Part shown: one piece after another, positions 24,001 to 32,114 of the stretch | How the letters are laid out: each line of letters begins with the position of its first letter | Position numbering within the stretch: the first letter of the stretch is position 1 | Assembly: GCA_035516255.1 (NCBI GenBank) | Contig: DATJAL010000020.1 | Location: 1 to 38,422, forward strand | DNA: 38,422 nt | Direction: 5' to 3' | Origin: Chitinivibrionales bacterium | GTDB lineage: Bacteria > Fibrobacterota > Chitinivibrionia > Chitinivibrionales > FEN-1185 | Position numbers and translations under genes: made by a program | Notes under the pieces: model-generated | What the model was told of the DNA's origin: nothing | Seen by the model: the letters and a program-made list of their open reading frames with translations, nothing else | The model's database searches: none

Positions 24001-24598
24001 TGACCATGTTCCTGTCAAAGGGCGGGCAGTGGTCCTCGAAGGCGGGCCGCAGGTTTGCTTTTGGGAAGGGGATAAAAGGAAGCTCCATCTTTTTGTTCCG
24101 GTTTATCCTCGCATGAGCAACGACAGAATCGTCAAATACTGCCTGCTTCCCTGGCTTTCGGCGCAGGCGACAGCCGTCGCGCGGAGGCTTGATTTCGGCT
24201 GCGTCATTCATCTGACGGACGGCGAAAAATCAGAAAAGATCGGGATTGACATAAGACAAAAAGAAGCGGCCGCCTATTTCCAGACGGCGCTTGCGGCGTT
24301 TCTTGATGAGACGTCGGTTGAGCATCTCCCGCTGCAGGCGGTTGAGACGTTTGTTCAGAAAAGGCTGGCGGCCGCCGAGGAAATTGAGAAAGCCGATATC
24401 GAGGAATGGCTCGAAGATGACGCCGGCGCGCAACATCCGCGGTACCGCCACCATTCGGAGTTTGTCGACCTGCTCGGGCCGCCGGTGATCAATGATGCGC
24501 GCGAGGCGGCGGCCGCGCGGTACGGCCCCCTCCTATATGCATGCTATCCGCAAGAACCCGCCGACAGAGAAGGGGAGGCCGCGTGTTCCGCGACATAG
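21056..24598 (+). CDS. recC: Exodeoxyribonuclease V gamma chain (RecC)
   Basis: This 1180-residue protein has the size and motif order of RecC. The N-terminus LSVFFSNSLDLLAEQFAARL and VIVPSAQVAHWLRQ correspond to the inactive helicase domain 1 start. ALVNFGALDFPG and DDTDPIERNRHAFLEAV are typical mid-region motifs. VKLSALRRWLEDPFTHRIE, then DEEPFETAFLDRL, match the C-terminal domain. RecC holds the RecBCD complex together and, in E. coli, recognises Chi. AAGGAAG lies at good spacing before ATG 21056. Its end overlaps recB by 16 bases. It is transcribed divergently from the SRP RNA and dnaX genes. Confidence 0.93.
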   Translation: MPLSVFFSNSLDLLAEQFAARLAQDWKDPFDPPVVIVPSAQVAHWLRQSMRRICGTDAVWTHRFLDGFIQEQIGRCRKKSSIKEERSMTSAEVLQLSVLRLLQGLTKAQYPWLYGPPGVEADAPIPERLLQLSSGISRLFLEYFSSRTGLPDAWAAGEDFFSEGKPPWEKEGEKFQRELYKKLLDNGEIWAVAHELKELRRRPSAKSTDENGPVYLFNVSGLGMAYHEFLTRQAETRDIHAFILNPCAAFWEDVRTVRDLRRERKWSLKKLKDYVPENDPDENPLLRSWGDFGKRVIKIWSERAADYANTEYLEKPALAEGENGSILKQIQRDLLLRMPGKPVAAGVGKQESDGSLEVFACKGRLRQLEVLRDWIVNVLRNDVAASQKLMLGDIGVYLPDAAACAVEIELVFGAYPQNHPLHIPWAFEGGRPDASAYAGAVRAYLALMDGAFARPQVLDFLSNPLVMEKTGTAAADLEAWTGWITALNIFRGFDAAHRHEVDGCDSSFHTWSQGINRLLLGRIAANPVRMGSADFLPYRDIAAGDDAGLFRFVSALEGLWADRAALCERLSGDGGWKAAAGLLAENLGRWLEPEDSGESAVQSEFLEALSIADANDRSLPAADMPSGVRLFLGWAASILPRRTAGRAGSPGVLVFRTLAAGNVFPFRLMALVNFGALDFPGENAPRPLDLRPLKKAVDDTDPIERNRHAFLEAVASVGERLAVFYPSLDAGSGEEMPPSSTVLELLTAAGLDIKRFRTETPLCAEEGDVPANGKVAKNPFPVMDGLVTALADEMRKNHDNAPDAEPPAQQAFSPEPAGERRRVKLSALRRWLEDPFTHRIESALGKDDPEETAEALLDEEPFETAFLDRLGLVRKMWDGALDGFEGCDGDGVAARCKMPDDKKEERWRGHFDDAYRLLRLESRTPDGFLGNVDKKDLFDNVKGYLRALWDEIGAVAGIAFVERLRLERGAAAGAPARQGLVFDHVPVKGRAVVLEGGPQVCFWEGDKRKLHLFVPVYPRMSNDRIVKYCLLPWLSAQATAVARRLDFGCVIHLTDGEKSEKIGIDIRQKEAAAYFQTALAAFLDETSVEHLPLQAVETFVQKRLAAAEEIEKADIEEWLEDDAGAQHPRYRHHSEFVDLLGPPVINDAREAAAARYGPLLYACYPQEPADREGEAACSAT

Positions 24599-27500
24599 AC
24601 CTTGACAAACACGGCCTCGTCGAGGCGTCGGCGGGCACGGGCAAGACCTACACCATCGAGCGGCTCGTGCTGCGGCTGCTTGCCGAAAAGAACGTGCTGC
24701 TCGAAAACATCCTGGTGGTCACCTTTACCGAGGCGGCCGCCATGGAGTTGCGCAGCCGCATGCGAGCCCTGCTCGGGCAGGCCTGCGCGGGCAGGGGCGT
24801 CGACGGTTTTTACATTTCGGCCAAACAGATGGCGTGGCTCAGCGGCGAACTGCTCGCGTTCGACCGGGCGAACATTTTCACCATCCACGGGTTCTGCAAC
24901 CGCGTTCTTTCGCGCTGGCCGCTTGAAACCGGTCTTGCCCGGGGCGGCGAGATCGTCGACGAGCAGTCGCTCGCCAACGCCCTTGTTGCCGAGGAGATGC
25001 GCGGCGTGTGGCCCGAGTGGGACGGGCGCCTTGAGGGTGCATTGACAAAAGAGATAGGCGAGGCGGGCATTGAGAAATTCCGGGCCGCCGTCGTTGCCGT
25101 GGCGCAGCGGTATGCGCCCGGACAAGTGGAACTGGCGCCGGAACCGTGTGAAAGCCTCGATGCCTTCTGCGCTTCGGAAAAAGCGTTCGACGAACGGGTC
25201 GACGGCGCCACGGGCAGGCTCCGGAAAGCGGCGGCCCTGCTGCTTGAAGAATATAAAAGGGTCAAGCCGCTGTTGCGGCCCGCTCCCTTAAAGGACGGAA
25301 AGTACGACGCCATCACGGCGTGGCTGAACGGGTTCTCCTGCTCGGAAACGGGAGTCGAGGAGCCGGTTGCGGAAAGGGAAGAAACAAAGGAAACCGCCGG
25401 ACAATGGTTCGGGTTCACGGCGCCGGACATGCGCGTGCCCGAGGTCGCTGCCTTCTTCGGGCGATGGACGGCGTTCGTCAGGGAGAAAACCGGGCTGTGC
25501 GCGGAAATTTCCTCTCGAAGCAACAGCCTCGTTGCCTCGCTCGGCCTGAGCCTCAGGCACCGGCTCGACCGTCACCGCATCGGCAAGGGCCTGACCAGCT
25601 ACAACGACATGATCCGCAGCGTCGAGGCCGCGCTTTCCCGCGGGACAGGCGCGCTGCGTGACCGACTGTGGCGCCAGTACCGCTACGCCATCATCGACGA
25701 GTTCCAGGACACCAACGCGCTCCAGTGGAACATTTTCCGCAGCGTCTTCATGGAGGGCGGGGAGAAAAGGCTGTTCGTGGTGGGCGACCCCAAGCAGTCG
25801 ATTTTCCGTGTGCAGGACGCGGACGTGTACACCTACCTCGAGGCGCGCGGCTATTACGAGGAACAATGCAACAAGGGCCTGGCGAAGATTTATTCGCTCG
25901 ATGTCAATCACCGGTCCACAAAAGGTCTTATTGACGCATGCAACTGCTATTTTTCAAAGAATGACTGGTTCGCCGTTGCGGGGATCGGTTTTTCGCCGAC
26001 CGGGCCGGCGGATGAAAAGAAATCCTCCGCAAACCATGCGGACGCGGGAAAGAAGGATGAACCTGACCTAACGGCGATGATCGGAACCTTGAAGCCGTCC
26101 GGCCCCGTCGTTGTCAGGCCCCTGTACGGTCTTCCGGACCTGATGACCGGCACGCGCGGGTGTCCGCGTATCGGATCGCAGCGCATGTCGTACGCGCGAT
26201 ACATTGTGTCGAAAATCATCGAATGGCACCAGCAGGGGCTCCCGTACCGGTCAATGGCGCTTTTGTACGAGACAAGGACCTATGCCGGCCCGCTGCTGCC
26301 GCTGCTGCGCGAGGCCGGGATTCCCTATTCGCAATACAAGGAGGCCGGGCTCTTCGCCTCGCTGGAGGCGCTCAACTGGGCGTGCCTGCTCGAATACCTG
26401 GCCGAAGGCGCGCCGCAGAATTTAAAAAGGCTCCTGCTCACCGATTTTTTCGGACAGGACCCTTCCGAGGTTGTCGCGGGAAGGGCGGTCGCGCAATTCG
26501 GAACCGTTGCCGCGTGGTGGCGGACGCTCGCGGGGCGCGGGCAATGGCCCGCTCTCATGGCCGCGGTTTTTTCCGGCACCGCGCTTCTGTGCCGCGCGGC
26601 CCGGCGCGCCGGCGGCAAGCGCGTGATCGCCGCGTACCGGCAGATCGGCGAATGGGTCGCGGCCCGTCTCATCGCCGACCGCATGCCGCCCCGCGACGTG
26701 GCAAAGCTCCTGCGGGCGTATTACGCGGGCACGCGGCCGCCGCCCGAGGAGGAGGACCGCTTTCGCCGCGAGACCGAGGAGGACGCGGTCGCCGCGACCA
26801 CCATCCACTCGAGCAAGGGCCTGCAGTTTGACGTCGTGTTCGTTCTGGCAGGAGCGGGCAGGGCCAGATCGCCCGACGCGCCCTACGTGGTGCGCGCCGA
26901 AAACGGAATGCGGCGCGGAAAAATACTGGTGTCGCTTGACAAAAGCCATAAGGCCGCGATGGCGCGGGAGGAAGACGGCGAGCGCCGGCGCCTGCTGTAC
27001 GTCGGCCTCACGCGCGCGCGGTACAAAATGGTCCTGCCGTCGTGGGAGGAACCGAAAAAGGACAGGAAAACAGGCGCCTTGCTTTATGATAAGCTGCCGC
27101 ACTACGAGAAAAACCTGCTTGACGCAAGCGCGGAAAACGAAAAACTGTTTTACCGGGATTTGTCGGCCGTCTCGACGGCGGAGCCGGGGCGGAAGCGGCA
27201 GACAGGCTACCAACGGCCGCGCGCCGGCGCCTTTACAAGCGCGGACAGCACTCCCGTGGAAAGCGCGGCAAGGAAAATCGGCGCTTATGCCGCCCGGTGC
27301 GGCATAAGCGGCCGAAGGCAGCTGCTGCATTCCTACACCTCGCTGGTGCACGGCGGCCGCGACAGCGGTCCTGAGTGGCGGGACGAGGCGCACGACAACG
27401 CGGATGAAATTGCCGCGAACCTGCCGGAGCAGCTGCGGTTTGATCCTGCCGCGGTTTTGTTCGGCGGATCGCCGGAGAAGGACCCGCAGCCCTCAACGCT

Positions 27501-28197
27501 TTCCGGCAAAAAAACAGGCACCGCGCTGCATGAGGTGCTGGAAGGCCTCGATTTTACTTCGGTCAAAACCGGAAACAGCGTGCTGAACAAGAAAATAGAA
27601 AACAGGTTCGGCGCATACGGCCTGCTCGCCGGAAGCGTGGAACGGCGTGCGGAGACATGCCGGCAAGTTGCCGGCCTGCTGACCGCGGCGCTTTCGCTGA
27701 AGTTACCTCTTGTCAACGGCATGACCGTAAGCCCTGCGGAAATCGCGCCGGGAGACATTCTTTCGGAATCGTATTTTTCCGCGGCGGTGGGCCGCCGAAG
27801 CGGCCGTATCGCGGAACCGGCAGCCGGCGCCGGCACCTCCGACAGTATCATCGGTTTCATCGACGTCATATTCCGCAAAGGAAAGGACCTCTATCTTCTC
27901 GACTGGAAATCCGACACGCTCGACGCGTACGACAAGAAATCGCTTGGTGATGCCATGGAAAAACGCGGCTACACCGTTCAAGCGGCGCTGTATACGGCGG
28001 CGTTTCAGCGGTGGCTTGCGGGGCGGTTCGGGGCCCAGGGATACGCGCTGAAAGGTATTTGTTACGTTTTTTTACGCGGGCCCGCGGCGGTAACGGTACC
28101 GGTGGATGGAGAGGTTCTTGGCAAATGGGAAGAGGGATTGAAGAGTTGCTTTTTACAGGCTTTCCAGGAAAAGATCATGACAAAAGGAAATACATGA
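24583..28197 (+). CDS. recB: Exodeoxyribonuclease V beta chain (RecB)
   Basis: This 1204-residue protein is a UvrD-type helicase-nuclease. Walker A is ASAGTGKT (15-22). TIHGFCNRVLSRW follows, then the DExx motif IIDEFQDTNALQW (Asp372, Glu373), GDPKQSIFRVQDAD, TTIHSSKGLQFD and LLYVGLTRARY. The C-terminal nuclease keeps GFIDVIF (Asp1094), LLDWKSD (Asp1107, Lys1109) and QAALY, so it should be active. RecB is the 3'-to-5' motor and sole nuclease of RecBCD. GTG 24583 is chosen because AGGGGAGG lies just upstream. An earlier ATG at 24541 lies within recC and has no such site. Confidence 0.94.
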   Translation: MFRDIDLDKHGLVEASAGTGKTYTIERLVLRLLAEKNVLLENILVVTFTEAAAMELRSRMRALLGQACAGRGVDGFYISAKQMAWLSGELLAFDRANIFTIHGFCNRVLSRWPLETGLARGGEIVDEQSLANALVAEEMRGVWPEWDGRLEGALTKEIGEAGIEKFRAAVVAVAQRYAPGQVELAPEPCESLDAFCASEKAFDERVDGATGRLRKAAALLLEEYKRVKPLLRPAPLKDGKYDAITAWLNGFSCSETGVEEPVAEREETKETAGQWFGFTAPDMRVPEVAAFFGRWTAFVREKTGLCAEISSRSNSLVASLGLSLRHRLDRHRIGKGLTSYNDMIRSVEAALSRGTGALRDRLWRQYRYAIIDEFQDTNALQWNIFRSVFMEGGEKRLFVVGDPKQSIFRVQDADVYTYLEARGYYEEQCNKGLAKIYSLDVNHRSTKGLIDACNCYFSKNDWFAVAGIGFSPTGPADEKKSSANHADAGKKDEPDLTAMIGTLKPSGPVVVRPLYGLPDLMTGTRGCPRIGSQRMSYARYIVSKIIEWHQQGLPYRSMALLYETRTYAGPLLPLLREAGIPYSQYKEAGLFASLEALNWACLLEYLAEGAPQNLKRLLLTDFFGQDPSEVVAGRAVAQFGTVAAWWRTLAGRGQWPALMAAVFSGTALLCRAARRAGGKRVIAAYRQIGEWVAARLIADRMPPRDVAKLLRAYYAGTRPPPEEEDRFRRETEEDAVAATTIHSSKGLQFDVVFVLAGAGRARSPDAPYVVRAENGMRRGKILVSLDKSHKAAMAREEDGERRRLLYVGLTRARYKMVLPSWEEPKKDRKTGALLYDKLPHYEKNLLDASAENEKLFYRDLSAVSTAEPGRKRQTGYQRPRAGAFTSADSTPVESAARKIGAYAARCGISGRRQLLHSYTSLVHGGRDSGPEWRDEAHDNADEIAANLPEQLRFDPAAVLFGGSPEKDPQPSTLSGKKTGTALHEVLEGLDFTSVKTGNSVLNKKIENRFGAYGLLAGSVERRAETCRQVAGLLTAALSLKLPLVNGMTVSPAEIAPGDILSESYFSAAVGRRSGRIAEPAAGAGTSDSIIGFIDVIFRKGKDLYLLDWKSDTLDAYDKKSLGDAMEKRGYTVQAALYTAAFQRWLAGRFGAQGYALKGICYVFLRGPAAVTVPVDGEVLGKWEEGLKSCFLQAFQEKIMTKGNT

Positions 28198-28202
28198 TTG
28201 AT

Positions 28203-28372
28203 CACGCAACCCGCGCCTCGCCATCAGCGCCGCCTGGTCCCTCGGCGGTCGGGCCGCTCGTGAACTCACCCGGCATTAGAGCGAAAAGATTAGCGGGTCC
28301 GGACAGCCCGCGCGGCGGTTCCTCCTGCCCCGGGGCCGACCCCGCGAAGCGGGGGAACGCCCTGCTAATTTT
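28203..28372 (+). repeat. Family B/module C repeat between recB and recD
   Basis: CATCAGCGCCGCCTGGTCCC, GTCGGGCCGCTCGTGAACTC and ACCCGGCATTAGAGCG match the module C stretch near 5216. GACCCCGCGAAGCGGGGGAACGCCC is the family B right end, shared with 31935-31960. It separates two genes whose homologues are usually adjacent or overlapping. Confidence 0.8.
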
Positions 28373-28393
28373 TTATAGGGAAAGTAGCTCATC

Positions 28394-30460
28394 GTGGACC
28401 TTGTAACCTGGGAACGTCTCGCATCCGAGCGCTACCTGAGCCAGCCGCTTGATTGGCATATTGTCAAGATTCTTTCCGCGGCGCTCCCTCCGTCCTGCGG
28501 CAACGATGCGCGCGCCGCGTTTGAAACGGGCGCGCGGCTGCTCTGCGCGTCGTTGAACAAGGGGGACACGTACCTGCCGCTTGACCAAACGGAATTTCTG
28601 GCCGCGGCAAGCGGCTGGCTCGATATGCCGGAAAACTGGCAAGGCGGCGTCCCGTTTAGAAAGGATCATGGGGATCGGCCGGCAGAAACCGTGGATGCGT
28701 TTTCGGTAAAGGAATTTTTGCGCGAACGCATCGCGCGTTTCTCCGACTATCTTGACCGCGACGCATTTGGCGCCGTCGTTTCAAGCCCGGAAGATCCCGG
28801 TTGTCCCATCATTTATGACTCCGGAAAAAAACGCCTCTATTTTGAACGGTATTTTCAGGCGGTGAGAGGCATCAATGACGCGCTGGCGAATAGGCTCGGC
28901 GATTTTCCGTTTGCCGCGACGGACGGCGCCGCACTGGTGAAAAACCTGCTCGCCAACACTCCCGCGGCCATGCGTCCCGACGCGAGGCAGGCCGCGGCGC
29001 TTCTGCTTGCTTTGCGCAACAAGACGCTTCTGGTCTCCGGCGGTCCCGGAACGGGAAAAACCTTCGTGGTGCTGCAGATCGTACGGCTGTTCATGGCCGC
29101 GCTTCCCTGGCTTTCGGCCGAGGACATCCGCCTGGCTGCGCCCACGGGACGCGCCGCGGCGCGGCTGCAGGAGTCGATGGCGGCAGGGCTGGCAACGATT
29201 CTCGGAACGCAACAAAACGTCGGTGACGGGGCCGTGCGCGGCCGCGACGAAGCGCTGGCCGCTTTGCGCGGAACAACGGTGCACCGGCTGCTCGGTTACA
29301 TCCCGTCCTCCGCCTCGTTCGCGCGCGGCCCGGAAAACCCCATCGACGCCGCGGTCGTGGTGGTGGATGAAGTGTCGATGCTCGACATCGAGCTGTTCGG
29401 CCGCCTGCTTTCGGCGCTGCCCGAGGCGTGCGTGCTCATCCTGCTGGGCGACCGGTTCCAGCTGCCGCCGGTGGAGGCGGGCGCGGTGCTCGGCGACCTC
29501 ACCGCGCGGTTCGACCGGAAAAAGGGGGATTCTCTTTCGGAAAGAACGGTGAAGGAAGTCGCGAAAGTATTGAGCGCGGAGGAATGCGGCGACCTGCCGG
29601 ACGCCTGCGGCACCGATGAAAGCGCCCTCCGCGACCGCGCCGTCATCCTGACACGTTCACACCGCAGCGGCCGGGCGGTCCAGGATCTGGCAAGGGCAAT
29701 CAACAGTAACGAACACCCGATGGCGGCGCTGGGCCGGCCCCTTGCCATGGCGCAACATACTTGGGGCGAGGTGCTGAGCGCGGTTCCCGCCGAGGGCCGC
29801 CGAGTGTGGCTCGAGTGCGGTCCGGACGAAAAGGTGTTTCCGAAACTCGAAGGATGGCTCATGCATCATTTCGGTGCGGAATACCAGACGCTGGTCAGAC
29901 GGGAGGTGCTTGACGCAGAAGAACGGCCGGGGGAGCGCGCACCGCTACTGCTCGACGCACTGGAGACCTCGAGAATCCTCACCGTGGTGCGCGAGGGCGA
30001 CCGGGGCGCGGCGGGGATTAACGAAAAATGCTGTAAAAAACTCTTCAGAATTTTTGACAAAAAGGGAACTCCGGAGTTTTTTCACGGCATGCCGCTCATC
30101 GTCACGCGAAACGCGCCGGACCTGGAACTTTACAATGGGGATTGCGGCGTTCTGTTGCGCGGCCGCGGCAACGGCTTTTTCGGGCTTTTCCGCACGGGTG
30201 GAAAATGCGTGGCGCATCCCGCGGGCGCGCTGCCGCGATGGGAACCCTGCTTTGCCATGACGGTGCACAAGAGCCAGGGTTCCGAATACCGCCGCGTGCT
30301 GCTGGTGCTGCCCGCGGCGGAAAATCCCCTTTGCACGCGGGAAATCCTGTACACCGCCATCACGCGCGCGAAAGAATTCGCGGCGGTGATCGGCGAGCGC
30401 CGGGTGGTCGAGCACGGTTTGGGGAGGGCCGTGTCAAGGAACACCGGCATCAAGGTGTAA
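28394..30460 (+). CDS. recD: Exodeoxyribonuclease V alpha chain (RecD)
   Basis: This 688-residue protein is a superfamily 1B helicase. An N-terminal domain (1-195) contacts RecC. Walker A is GGPGTGKT (216-223). The DExx box is VVVDEVSMLD, GDRFQLPPVEAGAVLGD follows, and the C-terminal motifs are FAMTVHKSQGSEY and LYTAITRAKE. RecD is the 5'-to-3' motor of RecBCD. It is longer than E. coli RecD (608) because of an insertion after the Walker B region (about 385-430). The GTG at 28394 follows AGGGAAAG. It is the third gene of a recC-recB-recD run. Confidence 0.93.
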   Translation: MDLVTWERLASERYLSQPLDWHIVKILSAALPPSCGNDARAAFETGARLLCASLNKGDTYLPLDQTEFLAAASGWLDMPENWQGGVPFRKDHGDRPAETVDAFSVKEFLRERIARFSDYLDRDAFGAVVSSPEDPGCPIIYDSGKKRLYFERYFQAVRGINDALANRLGDFPFAATDGAALVKNLLANTPAAMRPDARQAAALLLALRNKTLLVSGGPGTGKTFVVLQIVRLFMAALPWLSAEDIRLAAPTGRAAARLQESMAAGLATILGTQQNVGDGAVRGRDEALAALRGTTVHRLLGYIPSSASFARGPENPIDAAVVVVDEVSMLDIELFGRLLSALPEACVLILLGDRFQLPPVEAGAVLGDLTARFDRKKGDSLSERTVKEVAKVLSAEECGDLPDACGTDESALRDRAVILTRSHRSGRAVQDLARAINSNEHPMAALGRPLAMAQHTWGEVLSAVPAEGRRVWLECGPDEKVFPKLEGWLMHHFGAEYQTLVRREVLDAEERPGERAPLLLDALETSRILTVVREGDRGAAGINEKCCKKLFRIFDKKGTPEFFHGMPLIVTRNAPDLELYNGDCGVLLRGRGNGFFGLFRTGGKCVAHPAGALPRWEPCFAMTVHKSQGSEYRRVLLVLPAAENPLCTREILYTAITRAKEFAAVIGERRVVEHGLGRAVSRNTGIKV

Positions 30461-30561
30461 CATTGCGGGGCCAAAATGTGTTAAGCTATTTCCTCATTGC
30501 AACGCTTCTTGTATATTGAGTACTCCAACAAGCAACCTTTTTAAGCCAGGGAGGTAACCAT

Positions 30562-30837
30562 ATGGCCAAACTCAGCAAGGTCGAAGTGATCCATCTGCAG
30601 AAGAAGTACGGGACCGACGAGGCGATCGGGAAGAAACTCGGCATCACGCGGCAGGCCGTTGAGCAGTGGCGGAAGAAATACGGGATCGATTCCCGGTGGG
30701 CGCGCAACCCCGACCGGAACAAGAAGATGGTCGCGCTTTACAAGGCGGGAAGGTCCGGGACGGAAATCGCCGCAAAATTCGGCATGTCGGTGTCTCAGAC
30801 CTACCGGCTCATTTCGGGCAAGAAAAGAAAAAAATAA
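30562..30837 (+). CDS. Small protein with two helix-turn-helix motifs
   Basis: This 91-residue, very basic protein has two helix-turn-helix-like segments. Residues about 12-40 (YGTDEAIGKKLGITRQAVEQ, then WRKKYG) and about 60-86 (YKAGRSGTEIAAKFGMSVSQ, then TYRLISG) resemble the HTH of resolvases and Cro-like regulators. The tail is KKRKK. It probably binds DNA in the cytoplasm, as a regulator or nucleoid-type protein. AGGGAGGTAA just upstream is a very strong ribosome binding site, which suggests high expression. TATATT at 30512 may be a -10 box. It lies 31 bases before a lipoprotein gene and about 100 after recD. No specific family name is assigned. Confidence 0.75.
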   Translation: MAKLSKVEVIHLQKKYGTDEAIGKKLGITRQAVEQWRKKYGIDSRWARNPDRNKKMVALYKAGRSGTEIAAKFGMSVSQTYRLISGKKRKK

Positions 30838-30868
30838 CAACCGCAACCATTTTAAAAAGGAGCGAATC

Positions 30869-31621
30869 ATGAGGATCCTTTGCGTGCTGTTCGGCGCGGC
30901 GGTCGCCGCCGCTTTGTTTTCCGGATGCGGCAGTTCTTCTTCTTCTCCCACATCACCGGGCGGAAATCCGGTCGGCGGCGCCCCGACCATCCACGCCACC
31001 GTTGACTGGTCCGTCGTGCAGACCAAATTGCTTCAGTCAATTGGGATTCCGGTCGAAACGACCGTGACGGCTACCGTGAACGTATATACGGGAACAAACG
31101 TGCAAGACACCGCGGCGGTGGTCAGTCTCGTGCTGAACGGTGCTTCCTATCCGCTGTCCTGGGATCCCTACGGAATCCGTTTCACCACCACCAGTGCCAC
31201 GCATAAGGTTCCCGCGTCCGCGGTGAAAAACGGCGACCAGGTCACGGTCACGGTCACGTCGGGCGGCACGACGTATACCGAATCGGCGACCATGCCCGGC
31301 GGCGTGACGGTGGCGGACGACGGTTCCAGCGCGAGCTGGTTGACAGAAGGAAATTTCGACGAGCTTACCGTTTTTGCGCTCGACGCTAATAACATGCCGA
31401 TTACTTCGCCCTTTGTTGCCAGCAGCACCGACGGGTCCGGCGGCATGACGGTAACCGAGGATCTGAACTCGCCGGTATCCATTCCGCAGGGCGGAATGAC
31501 CTCCGGCAAGTCGTACGAGATCGAGGTGTTGGCCCAGGAGGTGACAACCTCGTTCGGCAGCGCCGCAAATTTGAGCGATCTTAGTGCCCGGGAGATTTAC
31601 TTAAAGGATATTACCAAGTAG
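30869..31621 (+). CDS. Predicted lipoprotein, unknown function
   Basis: This 250-residue protein has a lipoprotein signal (MRILCVLFGAAVAAALFSGC, lipobox Cys at residue 20) followed by a Ser/Pro/Gly-rich tether. The rest is beta-rich with many Thr, Val and Ser residues (VETTVTATVNVYTGTN, then DQVTVTVTSGGTTYTES), like an immunoglobulin-type or other beta-sandwich surface domain. It is probably anchored in the outer or inner membrane facing the periplasm or outside. AAAAAGGAGC gives a good ribosome binding site for ATG 30869. A longer open frame upstream overlaps the HTH gene and is not used. It may be co-transcribed with the HTH gene. Confidence 0.75.
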   Translation: MRILCVLFGAAVAAALFSGCGSSSSSPTSPGGNPVGGAPTIHATVDWSVVQTKLLQSIGIPVETTVTATVNVYTGTNVQDTAAVVSLVLNGASYPLSWDPYGIRFTTTSATHKVPASAVKNGDQVTVTVTSGGTTYTESATMPGGVTVADDGSSASWLTEGNFDELTVFALDANNMPITSPFVASSTDGSGGMTVTEDLNSPVSIPQGGMTSGKSYEIEVLAQEVTTSFGSAANLSDLSAREIYLKDITK

Positions 31622-32016
31622 TAAATTTACGTTTGAAGGATTAACGATTATTGAATGTGGATTGAAGACAGGCATGGTGGCTCTGCGCTTCAACCCACTT
31701 TTATTTTCTTTTCTCTCAAATCAATTTAATGGACTTTCCAATATAAGCAAGCGACCAGATTGTCTGCCATGTTTCTTTGATTAAGAAGAAAAAAGCAAAA
31801 TCGGGAGTATTGCTTTTTTCCGGCGTTAGGTGGACCGGAGGGCGCGCAAGAGCGCGTTGCCGGCCGACCCCCGCCGGCACGCGGCATCGGGCGGTCCGGC
31901 AACGAGGCCGAATGGCCGAGCCCGAAGGGAGACCGACCCCGCGAAGCGGGGGAACGCCCGGATTCAAATATCTACATGTAAAGAATAAAAATCAACTACT
32001 ATTATATTCCTCCCAT
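31622..32016 (+). repeat. Gap with family B repeat
   Basis: Bases 31622-31815 are AT-rich with no gene. About 31816-31968 is a family B copy. It reads CGGCGTTAGGTGGACCGGAG, TTGCCGGCCGACCCC, GGTCCGGCAACGAGGCCG and the right end GCGGGGGAACGCCCGGATTC. Its inner modules match the copy over the SPOR gene. Confidence 0.75.
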
Positions 32017-32046
32017 TTGCTTTCCCCGCCCCGTAATACCTATATT
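32017..32046 (+). promoter_or_regulatory. Putative sigma-70 promoter of OmpA-family gene
   Basis: TTGCTT (32017-32022) and TATATT (32041-32046) are separated by 18 bases and lie about 70 bases before the ATG at 32115. The leader ends with CCAGGAGGGATGC, a strong ribosome binding site. Confidence 0.5.
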
Positions 32047-32114
32047 TTTTCCTGTAAAGGTTTACAAGACGTCCAAAAACGGTAACAAATCTATTCTACC
32101 TCCAGGAGGGATGC

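Noticed and set aside
26422-27393. A 323-codon open frame opposite recB
   Set aside because: It lies fully inside the recB helicase region, which is strongly conserved in its own frame.
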